From Clostridiales bacterium (GTDB lineage Bacteria; Bacillota; Clostridia; Christensenellales; UBA1242), in contig DPGI01000004.1 in the NCBI GenBank assembly GCA_003522085.1, forward strand, positions 77,682 to 141,681: a stretch of DNA of 64,000 bases. Reading direction: 5' to 3'. Both the position numbers and the translations under genes were made by a program. The first letter of the stretch is position 1. Each line of letters begins with the position of its first letter. Shown here in pieces: positions 18,605 to 25,142 of the stretch. Below the pieces are notes generated by a model. It worked only from the letters and a program-made list of their open reading frames with translations, did no database searches and was not told the origin of the DNA.

Positions 18605-18967
18605 ATGGACAATAAAACGACTGTAGAAGATTTAAAAAATTTAGTAAAGACCTTTTGTGACCAAAGAGATTGGGATCAATTTCATAATCCAAAAGAGTTA
18701 GCAATTGGTATTTCAACAGAAGCCAATGAATTGCTTCAAATTTTTAGATTTAAAAATGAAGAACAAATGAAAGAATTAATGTCTTCAAACAAAAAGAACG
18801 AAGTACAAGAAGAATTAGCCGATGTTGTTTATTTTGCTTTGAGATTTGCTCAAATGAATGATATTGATTTATCATCAGCGATAATAGATAAGATAGAAAA
18901 AAACAATGCTAAATACCCTGTAGATAAGGCAAAGGGCTGTAATAAGAAGTACAATGAATATAAGTAA
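18605..18967 (+). CDS. MazG-like nucleotide pyrophosphohydrolase
   Basis: The 120-aa all-alpha protein has the MazG/dCTPase pattern: EANE (ExxE) in ISTEANELLQIFRF and EELAD (ExxD) in VQEELADVVYFALRF, which bind magnesium. It would hydrolyse (d)NTPs to monophosphates and pyrophosphate. It is in operon with the nuclease-helicase upstream. The pairing suggests that nucleotide depletion or clearing of modified nucleotides supports the helicase-nuclease, possibly against phage; that link is inference. Confidence 0.88.
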   Translation: MDNKTTVEDLKNLVKTFCDQRDWDQFHNPKELAIGISTEANELLQIFRFKNEEQMKELMSSNKKNEVQEELADVVYFALRFAQMNDIDLSSAIIDKIEKNNAKYPVDKAKGCNKKYNEYK

Positions 18968-18978
18968 ATTATTACTAA

Positions 18979-19146
18979 ATTGCTACAGATTTGATTGAAG
19001 AAATTAATGGGAAATCCTATAGTATATATGAAAGTATTGACTGGACAAAGTCAATTGATGATATTGATAAGCAGCCATACAAAAAATATAACTTTTCCCA
19101 AGAAGAAATTGACTTCATTGAAAAAACGATTAAACCTATGGAGTAA
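18979..19146 (+). pseudogene. C-terminal remnant, probably of a DNA methylase / restriction enzyme
   Basis: An open frame of 55 codons without a start runs to TAA at 19144-19146. It ends YNFSQEEIDFIEKTIKPME. The ending resembles C-termini of Eco57I-class methylase-restriction proteins, but the match is short. The frame is closed by a stop at 18976 upstream. Its TAA overlaps the ATG of the next gene, which suggests that the two were once a coupled pair and that the first gene has been deleted down to its end. Confidence 0.5.
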
Positions 19147-21491
19147 TGATGGCTAACCAAAAGAAAGAGAAACAAGAAATTAAAACAATAAGAAATATTG
19201 GATTTTGGACTGTAAATGTAATAATGACACTAATTCTAGTGACATCTATAGTATTGGAATTATTAAATAAGAAAAATATTTATATTGATTTTCAAAACGA
19301 CCAAAATATTGTTAATTCTTTGGGCGTTGCTAGTCAAATAATATCTGCAGTCGTAACCTGTATTTTATCAACTATTGGGATATCGTTCTCTCTGCAAAAT
19401 AACGAATATTTCCATATAAAGGTGCGAGATATAAACGCAATGCGTGTAAGAAAGCATTACTCATATCTGTTTACCTTTTTGTTTAATTTAATATTGTTAT
19501 TTGGAAATATACTTTGTTATTGTGTAAGTTGGTATATTTTAAATATAGGGATGGGATTGATAAGTACTATATTTTGTATTACTGTTCTTATACAAGAGAT
19601 ACCTATACTTACTCAAAATCAACAGGCTTATTTAGATATATTTAAAGATAGGTTCATTGTTGCTTCTTACTCTGCTAATGGAGATAGTTTTTCATCTACA
19701 GATTATTTAAGAAATGAATTTGACAATGCTTTAGAAGATTTAATAAAACAAAAAAATTTAATTACTGTTTACGAGTACTTTACAATAAAAGACAAACCTA
19801 AATACAATAAAAAAGTTTTACTAAAACTGTTAGACATTCAACAGTTTTTAGCATTTAAGTTAAAATATATAGATGACCAAAAAGAGTTGAATGAAATTTG
19901 CGATAATTTAAAATCCAATATTTTAGATGTTTTTTTGGGGGAATTAGATATTATATCAATTTTAGGAGAAAATTATCAAAATTATCAACACTATTTAACA
20001 AGAGTTGTATTTCAACTTGTAAATTGCACAGAAAAAATCGCTTCTGAAATTTCAGATGAAATAATAGACGTTATATTTTATAGAAATTTTGATAATAATG
20101 AAATTGAAAAAGAGTTTTTACTTTCGGTATTAATTGCAATATTAACAAGTGTTACCATAAATAATAATATATTATTTCTTGAAAGCATTAAGAAGAAATA
20201 TTCGACCAACTACTTTTCATTATCATCAAATTCAGTTTCTACACTATTCTTTGCAATAATTAGTGTATATTTGTATTATTTGGTTGAGAAACAGAATGAG
20301 ATTTCTTCTGGGTTGAAAAATAAACTAACAGAATTTATAAACGAATCATATATTCGTGACAACTTTGAGTGTTTGTCATGGAGAAAATTATTTGAACAAT
20401 TTGTGAGTGAATTTTCTGTCAATTACAATGAGTTAATATCCGTATGCTTAAATAATCAGTATTATTTGCGGAATATAAATTTTGGGCCATTTGCTAAAAC
20501 GGTTATCTTCACTAAAAACTTTTTAACTAACTGGTATTTAGCAATGTTATTCAATAGCGAAAGGGTATATAATTTTGATTTCGAAAAAGATTTATTTACA
20601 GAATATAATTATTACTTAAAAAATTTTGTAGAAGATAATTTTGATAATATAGAATTTAAACCAACAAAAGAATTGCAGGAAACAGCTTCTTTCTATTTGG
20701 GGGACTGTGCTACCTTTAATTGTTTAAAAGCAACTTTACGGTCAGATTCAAATTTCTTATATTATTATAAAAGATTGGCAGAAAAAAAGCTAGACGCAGA
20801 AGCAGATGCTTGCTCTAAGGTAAACAAAGAAGATTTAGCAAATAAATATAGGCCAATTATCTGTTCAGTATTAACAAGCGATTATGGTTTTGATCAAAAT
20901 ATAGATTTGTCAGATGAAAAAGAAAAATGCATAACAGTTATGTCAGAAAAGACATCGCAAGCAGTTAATCAGGATGAATGTTTGACGAATGCTTTTATTG
21001 ATGGGGTTTTCTACGATATGTGGAAATCAATTAACTATGAAATTATAAAAAAAGATGATAAGTTCGATACGAATATTACTCAATTATTAAGTAAAGACAT
21101 TGATAAATATACAGGATATTTAACGGTTTGTGAATATTACCTTAGTAACGAATCTGTTAAATCTGATTTTATGTCAAAAGTAAATTCTTTGGAAAGAGTG
21201 AAAAGCAAAGTTTTAAAAGACTTAGTTTTAATTTTAAAAGATGGATACAAATACAATATTTCTGTTAATGATTTTTTAGTAGAAGACTTAAGCGAGATGC
21301 AATTAAATAACGAGGTAGATAAATATAAAAGAGCCGATGGACAATATGTTTATGAGGGGTTATTTTTGCCTCGTGAGAAAATCGCAAAACTGATTAATAA
21401 TAAGTATGCGGTCTTTACAATTATTTTTAAATATAAAATTGAAACATATCCTGGTGCTTTAATAAAAATAGATTTATTTCCTAAAGAATAA
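19146..21491 (+). CDS. large membrane-anchored protein of unknown function, 781 aa
   Basis: No family recognised. About four membrane helices lie in residues 10-160 (FWTVNVIMTLILVTSIVLEL, IISAVVTCILSTIGISF, LFTFLFNLILLFGNILCYC, IGMGLISTIFCITVLIQ). A long cytoplasmic, helix-rich, asparagine- and isoleucine-rich domain of about 600 residues follows. There is no obvious nucleotide-binding or nuclease motif. Base composition is clearly more AT-rich than the flanking core genes, as expected for transferred DNA. The position within the island, after the nuclease-helicase and MazG-like genes, makes a role in defence or element maintenance possible. Confidence 0.8.
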   Translation: MMANQKKEKQEIKTIRNIGFWTVNVIMTLILVTSIVLELLNKKNIYIDFQNDQNIVNSLGVASQIISAVVTCILSTIGISFSLQNNEYFHIKVRDINAMRVRKHYSYLFTFLFNLILLFGNILCYCVSWYILNIGMGLISTIFCITVLIQEIPILTQNQQAYLDIFKDRFIVASYSANGDSFSSTDYLRNEFDNALEDLIKQKNLITVYEYFTIKDKPKYNKKVLLKLLDIQQFLAFKLKYIDDQKELNEICDNLKSNILDVFLGELDIISILGENYQNYQHYLTRVVFQLVNCTEKIASEISDEIIDVIFYRNFDNNEIEKEFLLSVLIAILTSVTINNNILFLESIKKKYSTNYFSLSSNSVSTLFFAIISVYLYYLVEKQNEISSGLKNKLTEFINESYIRDNFECLSWRKLFEQFVSEFSVNYNELISVCLNNQYYLRNINFGPFAKTVIFTKNFLTNWYLAMLFNSERVYNFDFEKDLFTEYNYYLKNFVEDNFDNIEFKPTKELQETASFYLGDCATFNCLKATLRSDSNFLYYYKRLAEKKLDAEADACSKVNKEDLANKYRPIICSVLTSDYGFDQNIDLSDEKEKCITVMSEKTSQAVNQDECLTNAFIDGVFYDMWKSINYEIIKKDDKFDTNITQLLSKDIDKYTGYLTVCEYYLSNESVKSDFMSKVNSLERVKSKVLKDLVLILKDGYKYNISVNDFLVEDLSEMQLNNEVDKYKRADGQYVYEGLFLPREKIAKLINNKYAVFTIIFKYKIETYPGALIKIDLFPKE

Positions 21492-21520
21492 ATGACCTGC
21501 AATAAACGCAAGTCATTTTT
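21491..21520 (+). terminator. terminator after the 781-aa gene
   Basis: AATGAC..GC and GC..GTCATT pair around AATAAAC and are followed by Ts. The stop of the minus-strand SLOG remnant falls inside the stem. Confidence 0.65.
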
Positions 21521-21695
21521 TATGTTTGAATAGTTTTTTATAGTATTCTTCTTTTTCTTCTTTTGTCATGCCATAAGTTGGGTCGTCTTTTTCATCGTAG
21601 AGATTTATTATTTCTAGACCTTTTCTTTTGACATAATTCATAGCGAGTTTTGCACCGCTTGGGTTATGCTTTCTAATGAAATGCTCACCACCAAT
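21513..21695 (-). pseudogene. C-terminal remnant of a SLOG/DUF1273-like protein
   Basis: Minus-strand frame of 60 codons with no proper start, closed by an upstream TAA. It includes PSGAKLAMNYVKRKGLEIIN, similar to the end of SLOG-type proteins (SGGTANCVxYAxKxGKEIIxI), followed by a charged tail KEEKEEYYKKLFKHKK. It meets the integrase remnant head to head near 21695-21730, marking a rearrangement scar. Confidence 0.5.
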
Positions 21696-22142
21696 TTAAC
21701 TGTGTTTGCTTGTATTAGTGCCTTTATTTTTGCAAATGATGATGGAAGTGTAAGAACATATTTTGGTAGTCGCAAAATCTTTGATGGTTGGAAGAAACGA
21801 CATAAATTAACCAATTGCAATATTCATTTCCACGGGCTCCGCCATACATTTTCAAATATGCTTTTTGAAATGAATGAAAATCCGAAAGTAATTCAACAAC
21901 TTTTAGGACACCGTGATGTGAAAACCACAATCACTGTTTACAACTCAGTCAATAGCGAATATGTAAGAGAAGCAACCGATAGATTAAACACAAAAATTCA
22001 AGAGCACGAACAAGAGCGAGAAGTAGAAGAAGAAGTTGATGATGATGATTTATCTGATGAAGAAATAGAACTTCAAATTCGTGAACTTGAAAAATTGCAA
22101 GAACGCAAACGCAGAAGAAAAGAAAAAGATTTTGAGATGTAG
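21666..22142 (+). pseudogene. tyrosine integrase, C-terminal fragment
   Basis: The 158-codon frame carries the last part of the catalytic domain of a phage-type tyrosine recombinase: HFHGLRHTFSNML (His and second Arg), QQLLGHRDVKTTITVYNSV (His and the nucleophilic Tyr). The DNA-binding domains and the first catalytic Arg are absent; homology begins only about codon 20 (IFANDDGSVRTYF). The fragment is therefore inactive alone. It ends in an acidic then basic tail. The retron promoter begins 5 bp after its stop. Confidence 0.85.
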
Positions 22143-22146
22143 AAAC

Positions 22147-22175
22147 TTGACTTTTTTAATATATTGTGATAACAT
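22147..22175 (+). promoter_or_regulatory. promoter of the retron
   Basis: TTGACT (22147) and TAACAT (22170) are 17 bp apart. Transcription would start near 22182, about 23 nt before the msr-msd-like fold, and would cover the RNA, the small protein and the reverse transcriptase. Confidence 0.65.
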
Positions 22176-22204
22176 ATTCCTACTAATGCGATACGGTAAG
22201 ATAT

Positions 22205-22350
22205 AACTCCTGTTGTATTTGGTTGATATTATGTATCAATGGACTTCCTTTGGAGGGATTTTCCTTGGGCATCGTGTCTATGTGTTTCTTTATCATCAAT
22301 TCCATAATAATAGGAATTAGAGAAGACATATTGAACGATGTACAGGAGTT
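22205..22350 (+). ncRNA. predicted retron msr-msd RNA
   Basis: The 5' strand AACTCCTGT (22205-22213, a1) and 3' strand ACAGGAGTT (22342-22350, a2) pair perfectly and enclose the rest. After a1 come two short hairpins typical of msr: TTGATA/TATCAA (22223-22239) and CTTCC/GGAGG with a UUU loop (22244-22256). Then comes a long msd-like hairpin 22270-22340: outer CATCGT/ACGATG, then TATGT/ACATA, TTCT/AGAA and tip AATTCC/GGAATT with a 9-nt loop. A candidate branching G is at 22215 just 3' of a1. A further hairpin GAGCACG/CGTGCTC follows (22351-22369). The upstream position to a retron-type RT supports the call; exact ends are inferred. Confidence 0.75.
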
Positions 22351-22476
22351 GAGCACGATTTCCGTGCTCATGAATAGATTGTGCTTTAGTTTATACCGTT
22401 AATACCTCGAATTTTTGTTAGATGGTACAGGAGACCACTTGTGTGGGCAAATAACAAAAAGGAGGTAAACCAAATT

Positions 22477-22689
22477 ATGAAGAAGAACACCAATTCAACT
22501 TCAACTATCGTTAACATTACAGGTAATAATAACACTGTGATTATTAATGGTACTGCTAGTTTAGGTAAAGAAACTAGCAAAAAGAAAAAGTCATTTAAGA
22601 CTTGGTTAAAAGCATTAGGTAAACTTATTCGTTCCGCATTTGTAAATATTTCAGTTCTTCTAATAGAAATATTTGCAAAGTTGGGATAA
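22477..22689 (+). CDS. small candidate retron effector, 70 aa
   Basis: The protein starts at the ATG 22477, 10 nt after a perfect AAAGGAGGT site; an upstream GTG in frame lacks one. The N-terminus has a beta-prone N/T/G-rich segment (IVNITGNNNTVIINGTAS, residues about 12-29). A lysine cluster (SKKKKS) follows, and then a C-terminal amphipathic to hydrophobic helix (LGKLIRSAFVNISVLLIEIF). No known family. The gene lies between the retron RNA and the RT and overlaps the RT frame if the RT uses an early TTG. A membrane-active toxin is the natural guess for a retron accessory protein of this shape. Confidence 0.75.
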   Translation: MKKNTNSTSTIVNITGNNNTVIINGTASLGKETSKKKKSFKTWLKALGKLIRSAFVNISVLLIEIFAKLG

Positions 22690-22723
22690 GCACAACCAAT
22701 TCAAATATAATGAGGTTTACCCT

Positions 22724-23695
22724 TTGGAATATAGAAAATGTTATTTATATGGATTGAAATCCAAAAAGAAATTGTTAGAACTTTTGCATATCGATAGAAA
22801 GATTTATTGCAAGAGTTCTTTTCTTAACTGCAAAATTAAACCATATATAGAGATTAATAAAAATAAGAAAAAAAGGTTAATTGAAGCACCAGATGAAGAT
22901 GTTAAGAATATTCAATCTATAATTTTAAGAGCTCTGCAACTTATTGATGTCCCAAACTATGCTTTTTCGGGCATAAAAGGAAAATGCTATATAGATAATG
23001 CAAAAGCTCATTCTGATAAGAAATATTTATTTAAAATAGATATTTCTAAATTTTTCCCAAATATTGGAAGAAATAAAATTTATAATTTTTATTTAAACAA
23101 ACTAAAAACATCTCCAGATGTAGCAAATATTTTAACAAACTTATCAACAATAAATCTTGATTTGAAAAATCAAAACAACAAAACAATGTTAAAGATAAAT
23201 GAATTTATTAATGATGCTCACATAAAAGAAAGAAATCATTTAATCACAGGGTCTCCTTTGAGTTCTATTATGTCTTATTTTGCAAATGTTGATATGTTTG
23301 AAAAGATTAATGAAATAGCCTTGAAGTACAATATTACAATGACGGTATATGTGGATGATGTAGTTTTCTCGTCCGACAACAAAATTCCTTACTTTTTCCG
23401 TAAGAATGTTTTAAATATTATAAACCAAAACTCTTATGATGTATCTGTAAAAAAATGTAAGTGGTATAATAAGCCTGAAAATAAAAAAGTGACAGGAGTA
23501 ATTTTAGATAAAAAAGGAAAAATGCAAATCCCTAATAAGTTAATGTTAAAAACTCATAATTATATTAATGAAATTAATAAAGGCGATAAAACTAATATTG
23601 ATAAATTACAAGGTTGTTTAGTTGTTGCAAATTCCATAAATGGAAAATTTAAAGAATATAGAGGACAACTAAAAAAGATGAAAAGAAAATTTTGA
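22724..23695 (+). CDS. retron-type reverse transcriptase
   Basis: This is an RT of 323 aa from the TTG at 22724, which has GAGG 8 nt upstream. A TTG at 22673 without such a site would give 340 aa. RT motifs in order: KKRLIEAPD (RT1), FKIDISKFFPNI (RT3 with first Asp), TGSPLSSIMSYFAN (RT4), YVDDVVFSS (RT5 catalytic Asp pair, about 208-211) and KCKWYNKPENKKVTGVILDK (RT6/7). The retron hallmarks NAxxH (NAKAH, about residue 92) and VTG (about 256) are both present. There is no maturase or endonuclease domain, so it is not a group II intron RT. It would copy the upstream RNA into msDNA. Confidence 0.92.
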   Translation: MEYRKCYLYGLKSKKKLLELLHIDRKIYCKSSFLNCKIKPYIEINKNKKKRLIEAPDEDVKNIQSIILRALQLIDVPNYAFSGIKGKCYIDNAKAHSDKKYLFKIDISKFFPNIGRNKIYNFYLNKLKTSPDVANILTNLSTINLDLKNQNNKTMLKINEFINDAHIKERNHLITGSPLSSIMSYFANVDMFEKINEIALKYNITMTVYVDDVVFSSDNKIPYFFRKNVLNIINQNSYDVSVKKCKWYNKPENKKVTGVILDKKGKMQIPNKLMLKTHNYINEINKGDKTNIDKLQGCLVVANSINGKFKEYRGQLKKMKRKF

Positions 23696-23826
23696 CAGCA
23701 ATTGACAGCAAATGTACCAGTTTTAGAGAGCTTACGAACGAATTAGACCGATAGTTGATTTTTTGACTATCGGTCTTTTTTAATGGAGCAAATATTGACA
23801 GCAATTGCACCAAAAATTGACAGCAA
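23692..23826. repeat. four TTGACAGCAA direct repeats
   Basis: Copies at 23692, 23702, 23795 and 23817, all in the same orientation, the first two nearly contiguous. They flank the retron terminator and stop about 95 bp before the tRNA-Thr gene. Such repeats beside a tRNA resemble arm-type integrase binding sites. The frame over the first pair reads DSKCTSFRELTNELDR followed by a stop, like an integrase C-terminal tail. Confidence 0.7.
23746..23781 (+). terminator. terminator of the retron operon
   Basis: GACCGATAGT (23746-23755) pairs with ACTATCGGTC (23766-23775) and is followed by six Ts. Confidence 0.88.
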
Positions 23827-23865
23827 ATATTTTTTAGGCTTAAAATCTTTGTTAAAAAATGAGAA

Positions 23866-23907
23866 TAAAAAAACGCCAAAACCCTAGGAAAATAAAGGGT
23901 TTTAGCG
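23866..23907 (-). terminator. terminator of the tRNA-Thr gene
   Basis: On the minus strand CGCTAAAACCCT and AGGGTTTTGGCG pair and are followed by a run of Ts; the hairpin lies just past the tRNA 3' end. Confidence 0.8.
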
Positions 23908-23919
23908 ACTTTTAATGAG

Positions 23920-23994
23920 TGGAGCTGGTGACGGGAATCGGACCCGTGACCCCCACCTTACCAAGGTGGTGCTCTACCGCTGAGCCACACCAGC
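23920..23994 (-). tRNA. tRNA-Thr (anticodon GGT)
   Basis: The acceptor stem GCTGGTG pairs with CACCAGC, and the discriminator T and CCA are encoded. The D arm is GCTCAGCGGTAGAGC, the anticodon arm is CCACC-TTGGTAA-GGTGG, and the T arm is ACGGGTCCGATTCCCGT (position 54 is T>C-shifted in the usual TTC to TCC). All stems pair. It sits at the right edge of the accessory island. Confidence 0.95.
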
Positions 23995-24057
23995 ATAGTG
24001 CTGTTTTTGAACGATTTTTGCGGTGAAATTTAGTGATTAAAAAGTGCTGTTTTTGTT

Positions 24058-24095
24058 TTACCAAGGCGACGCTCTACCGACTGAGCCACAGCAGC
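24058..24095 (-). pseudogene. 5' half of a second tRNA-Thr gene
   Basis: The minus strand reads GCTGCTGTGGCTCAGTCGG and continues to TCGCC-TTGGTAA. This is a full acceptor 5' strand, D arm and anticodon arm 5' strand plus the loop with the same GGT anticodon. The sequence then breaks off with no 3' half. The break falls exactly at the end of the anticodon loop, the place where tyrosine integrases often cut. A 13-nt direct repeat (AGTGCTGTTTTTG at 23997 and 24043) lies between this remnant and the intact tRNA. Confidence 0.8.
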
Positions 24096-24194
24096 ATTTA
24101 CTCGTTGCTTGTTTATAATATCAATATTTTTGTCCGTTGTCAATTATTTAGAATGTTTTATTGCAGTAAAAGTCGAAACTTTTTAATTTTACTA

Positions 24195-24223
24195 TTGACA
24201 TGTATGAGAAAATGTGCTTTAAT
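24195..24223 (+). promoter_or_regulatory. promoter of the 60-aa gene
   Basis: TTGACA (24195) and TTTAAT (24218) with a 17-bp spacer. Confidence 0.8.
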
Positions 24224-24249
24224 TGAAACATATACAAAGGGAGGAAATT

Positions 24250-24432
24250 ATGCAAAGCTCAAACACACCTGGAAAATCTAGTTTTAGATATCCAAACAAT
24301 GTCAACGTTAAAAAGGTAAAAATAAACAAAATTAAAAAGTCTCGTCAAGTTATGTTTGTTGAAGAAGCTCATGAAATGCGCAATAGCCAAAACACTTTTA
24401 ACTATAATAAGCCAACTGTGCCTACATTATAA
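24250..24432 (+). CDS. small basic protein, 60 aa
   Basis: A good promoter, GGGAGG ribosome binding site 7 nt before the ATG and a terminator just after the stop show that this short frame is a real gene. The product starts MQSSNTPGKSSFRYPNN, has a basic middle (VKKVKINKIKKSRQ) and a proline-containing end. No membrane segment and no known family. The high lysine/arginine content would suit nucleic-acid or ribosome binding, but that is only suggestive. Confidence 0.7.
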   Translation: MQSSNTPGKSSFRYPNNVNVKKVKINKIKKSRQVMFVEEAHEMRNSQNTFNYNKPTVPTL

Positions 24433-24456
24433 CAAAAACATTGGTTGTTTATTTTA

Positions 24457-24486
24457 AAAACTCGCAAAAATTCGCGAGTTTTTTAT
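24457..24486 (+). terminator. terminator of the 60-aa gene
   Basis: AACTCGC and GCGAGTT form a stem around AAAAATTC, followed by Ts. Confidence 0.85.
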
Positions 24487-24525
24487 TTTCTGCTGGATTA
24501 CGACCTTTTTTTGCTCATATAATGG

Positions 24526-24554
24526 TTGACAAATGGTCATATTTTGTTTATAAT
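24526..24554 (+). promoter_or_regulatory. promoter upstream of the 76-aa membrane protein and secG
   Basis: TTGACA (24526) and TATAAT (24549) with a 17-bp spacer, a near-consensus sigma-A promoter. Confidence 0.9.
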
Positions 24555-24582
24555 CTTTATGATTTTTAGAGGAGGAAGACGA

Positions 24583-24813
24583 ATGGGATTTGCAATGCTT
24601 GGCAACGTTTTCTCCGACCTTGACAACTGGATCAGAGGTTGGGACTCAATGACGTTTGCTATCGTTACGATTGTTCTTGTGTCACTTATGTGTATGTATG
24701 GAACAAGTTTTCTTAAAGGCTTGCTTGGTGGCAAGTTTAAATTTAAATTTTTCTCATTCATATTTCTCGCATTAGTCACAACTATGTTAGTTTACATATG
24801 CATTAAGCATTAA
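24583..24813 (+). CDS. small membrane protein, 76 aa
   Basis: The ATG at 24583 has GAGGAGG 10 nt upstream; an upstream in-frame ATG lies inside the promoter and is not the start. Two membrane helices (TFAIVTIVLVSLMCMYG and FFSFIFLALVTTMLVYICI) are joined by a basic loop with GGKFKFK. No known family. It is the first gene of the secG-rnr-smpB-ssrA cluster, 17 bp before secG, so a link to secretion is possible but unproven. Confidence 0.75.
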   Translation: MGFAMLGNVFSDLDNWIRGWDSMTFAIVTIVLVSLMCMYGTSFLKGLLGGKFKFKFFSFIFLALVTTMLVYICIKH

Positions 24814-24830
24814 AAATAAAGGAGTTTTAC

Positions 24831-25142
24831 ATGAATTTTTTACCTATGCTCGCAGATGAAATCCAATCAGATTTTGTTACAACGGTTCTCCCAATAATGA
24901 GATACGTTCTGTTCTTTTTGATCATTGCTTGCGCTATCGTTATCATTATCACTTGCTTGCTTCAATCAAACAGTTCGGAAGGCGGGGATCCAATCACTGG
25001 AATTCAAGAAAGTTATTACACAAAAAACAAGGGTGGCTCTCGTGATGGAAAATTGAAGATTATCACAATCGTTTGCGCATCAATTATTGCGGTTAGTGTA
25101 ATCATTTATTTCGTTACAGAGATATTTAACAAGACAGCATGA
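24831..25142 (+). CDS. secG: preprotein translocase subunit SecG
   Basis: This 103-aa protein has two membrane helices around the conserved SecG loop: CLLQSNSSEGGDPITGIQ and YYTKNKGGSRDGKLK, matching LLQxxxxxG...GxxxxFFGKxKxxxxDxxL. It assists the SecYEG channel in protein export. Context is the classical secG-rnr-smpB-ssrA order of Bacillota. AAAGGAG precedes the ATG, and the gene overlaps rnr by 4 bases (ATGA). Confidence 0.88.
   Translation: MNFLPMLADEIQSDFVTTVLPIMRYVLFFLIIACAIVIIITCLLQSNSSEGGDPITGIQESYYTKNKGGSRDGKLKIITIVCASIIAVSVIIYFVTEIFNKTA

Noticed and set aside
22724..23695. Group II intron or diversity-generating retroelement RT
   Set aside because: There is no maturase or endonuclease domain, no intron structure, and no template/variable repeat pair; the NAxxH and VTG motifs favour a retron.
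23692..23826. CRISPR-like array from repeated TTGACAGCAA
   Set aside because: The repeats are only 10 nt, with irregular spacing (10, 93 and 22 nt), and no cas genes are present.
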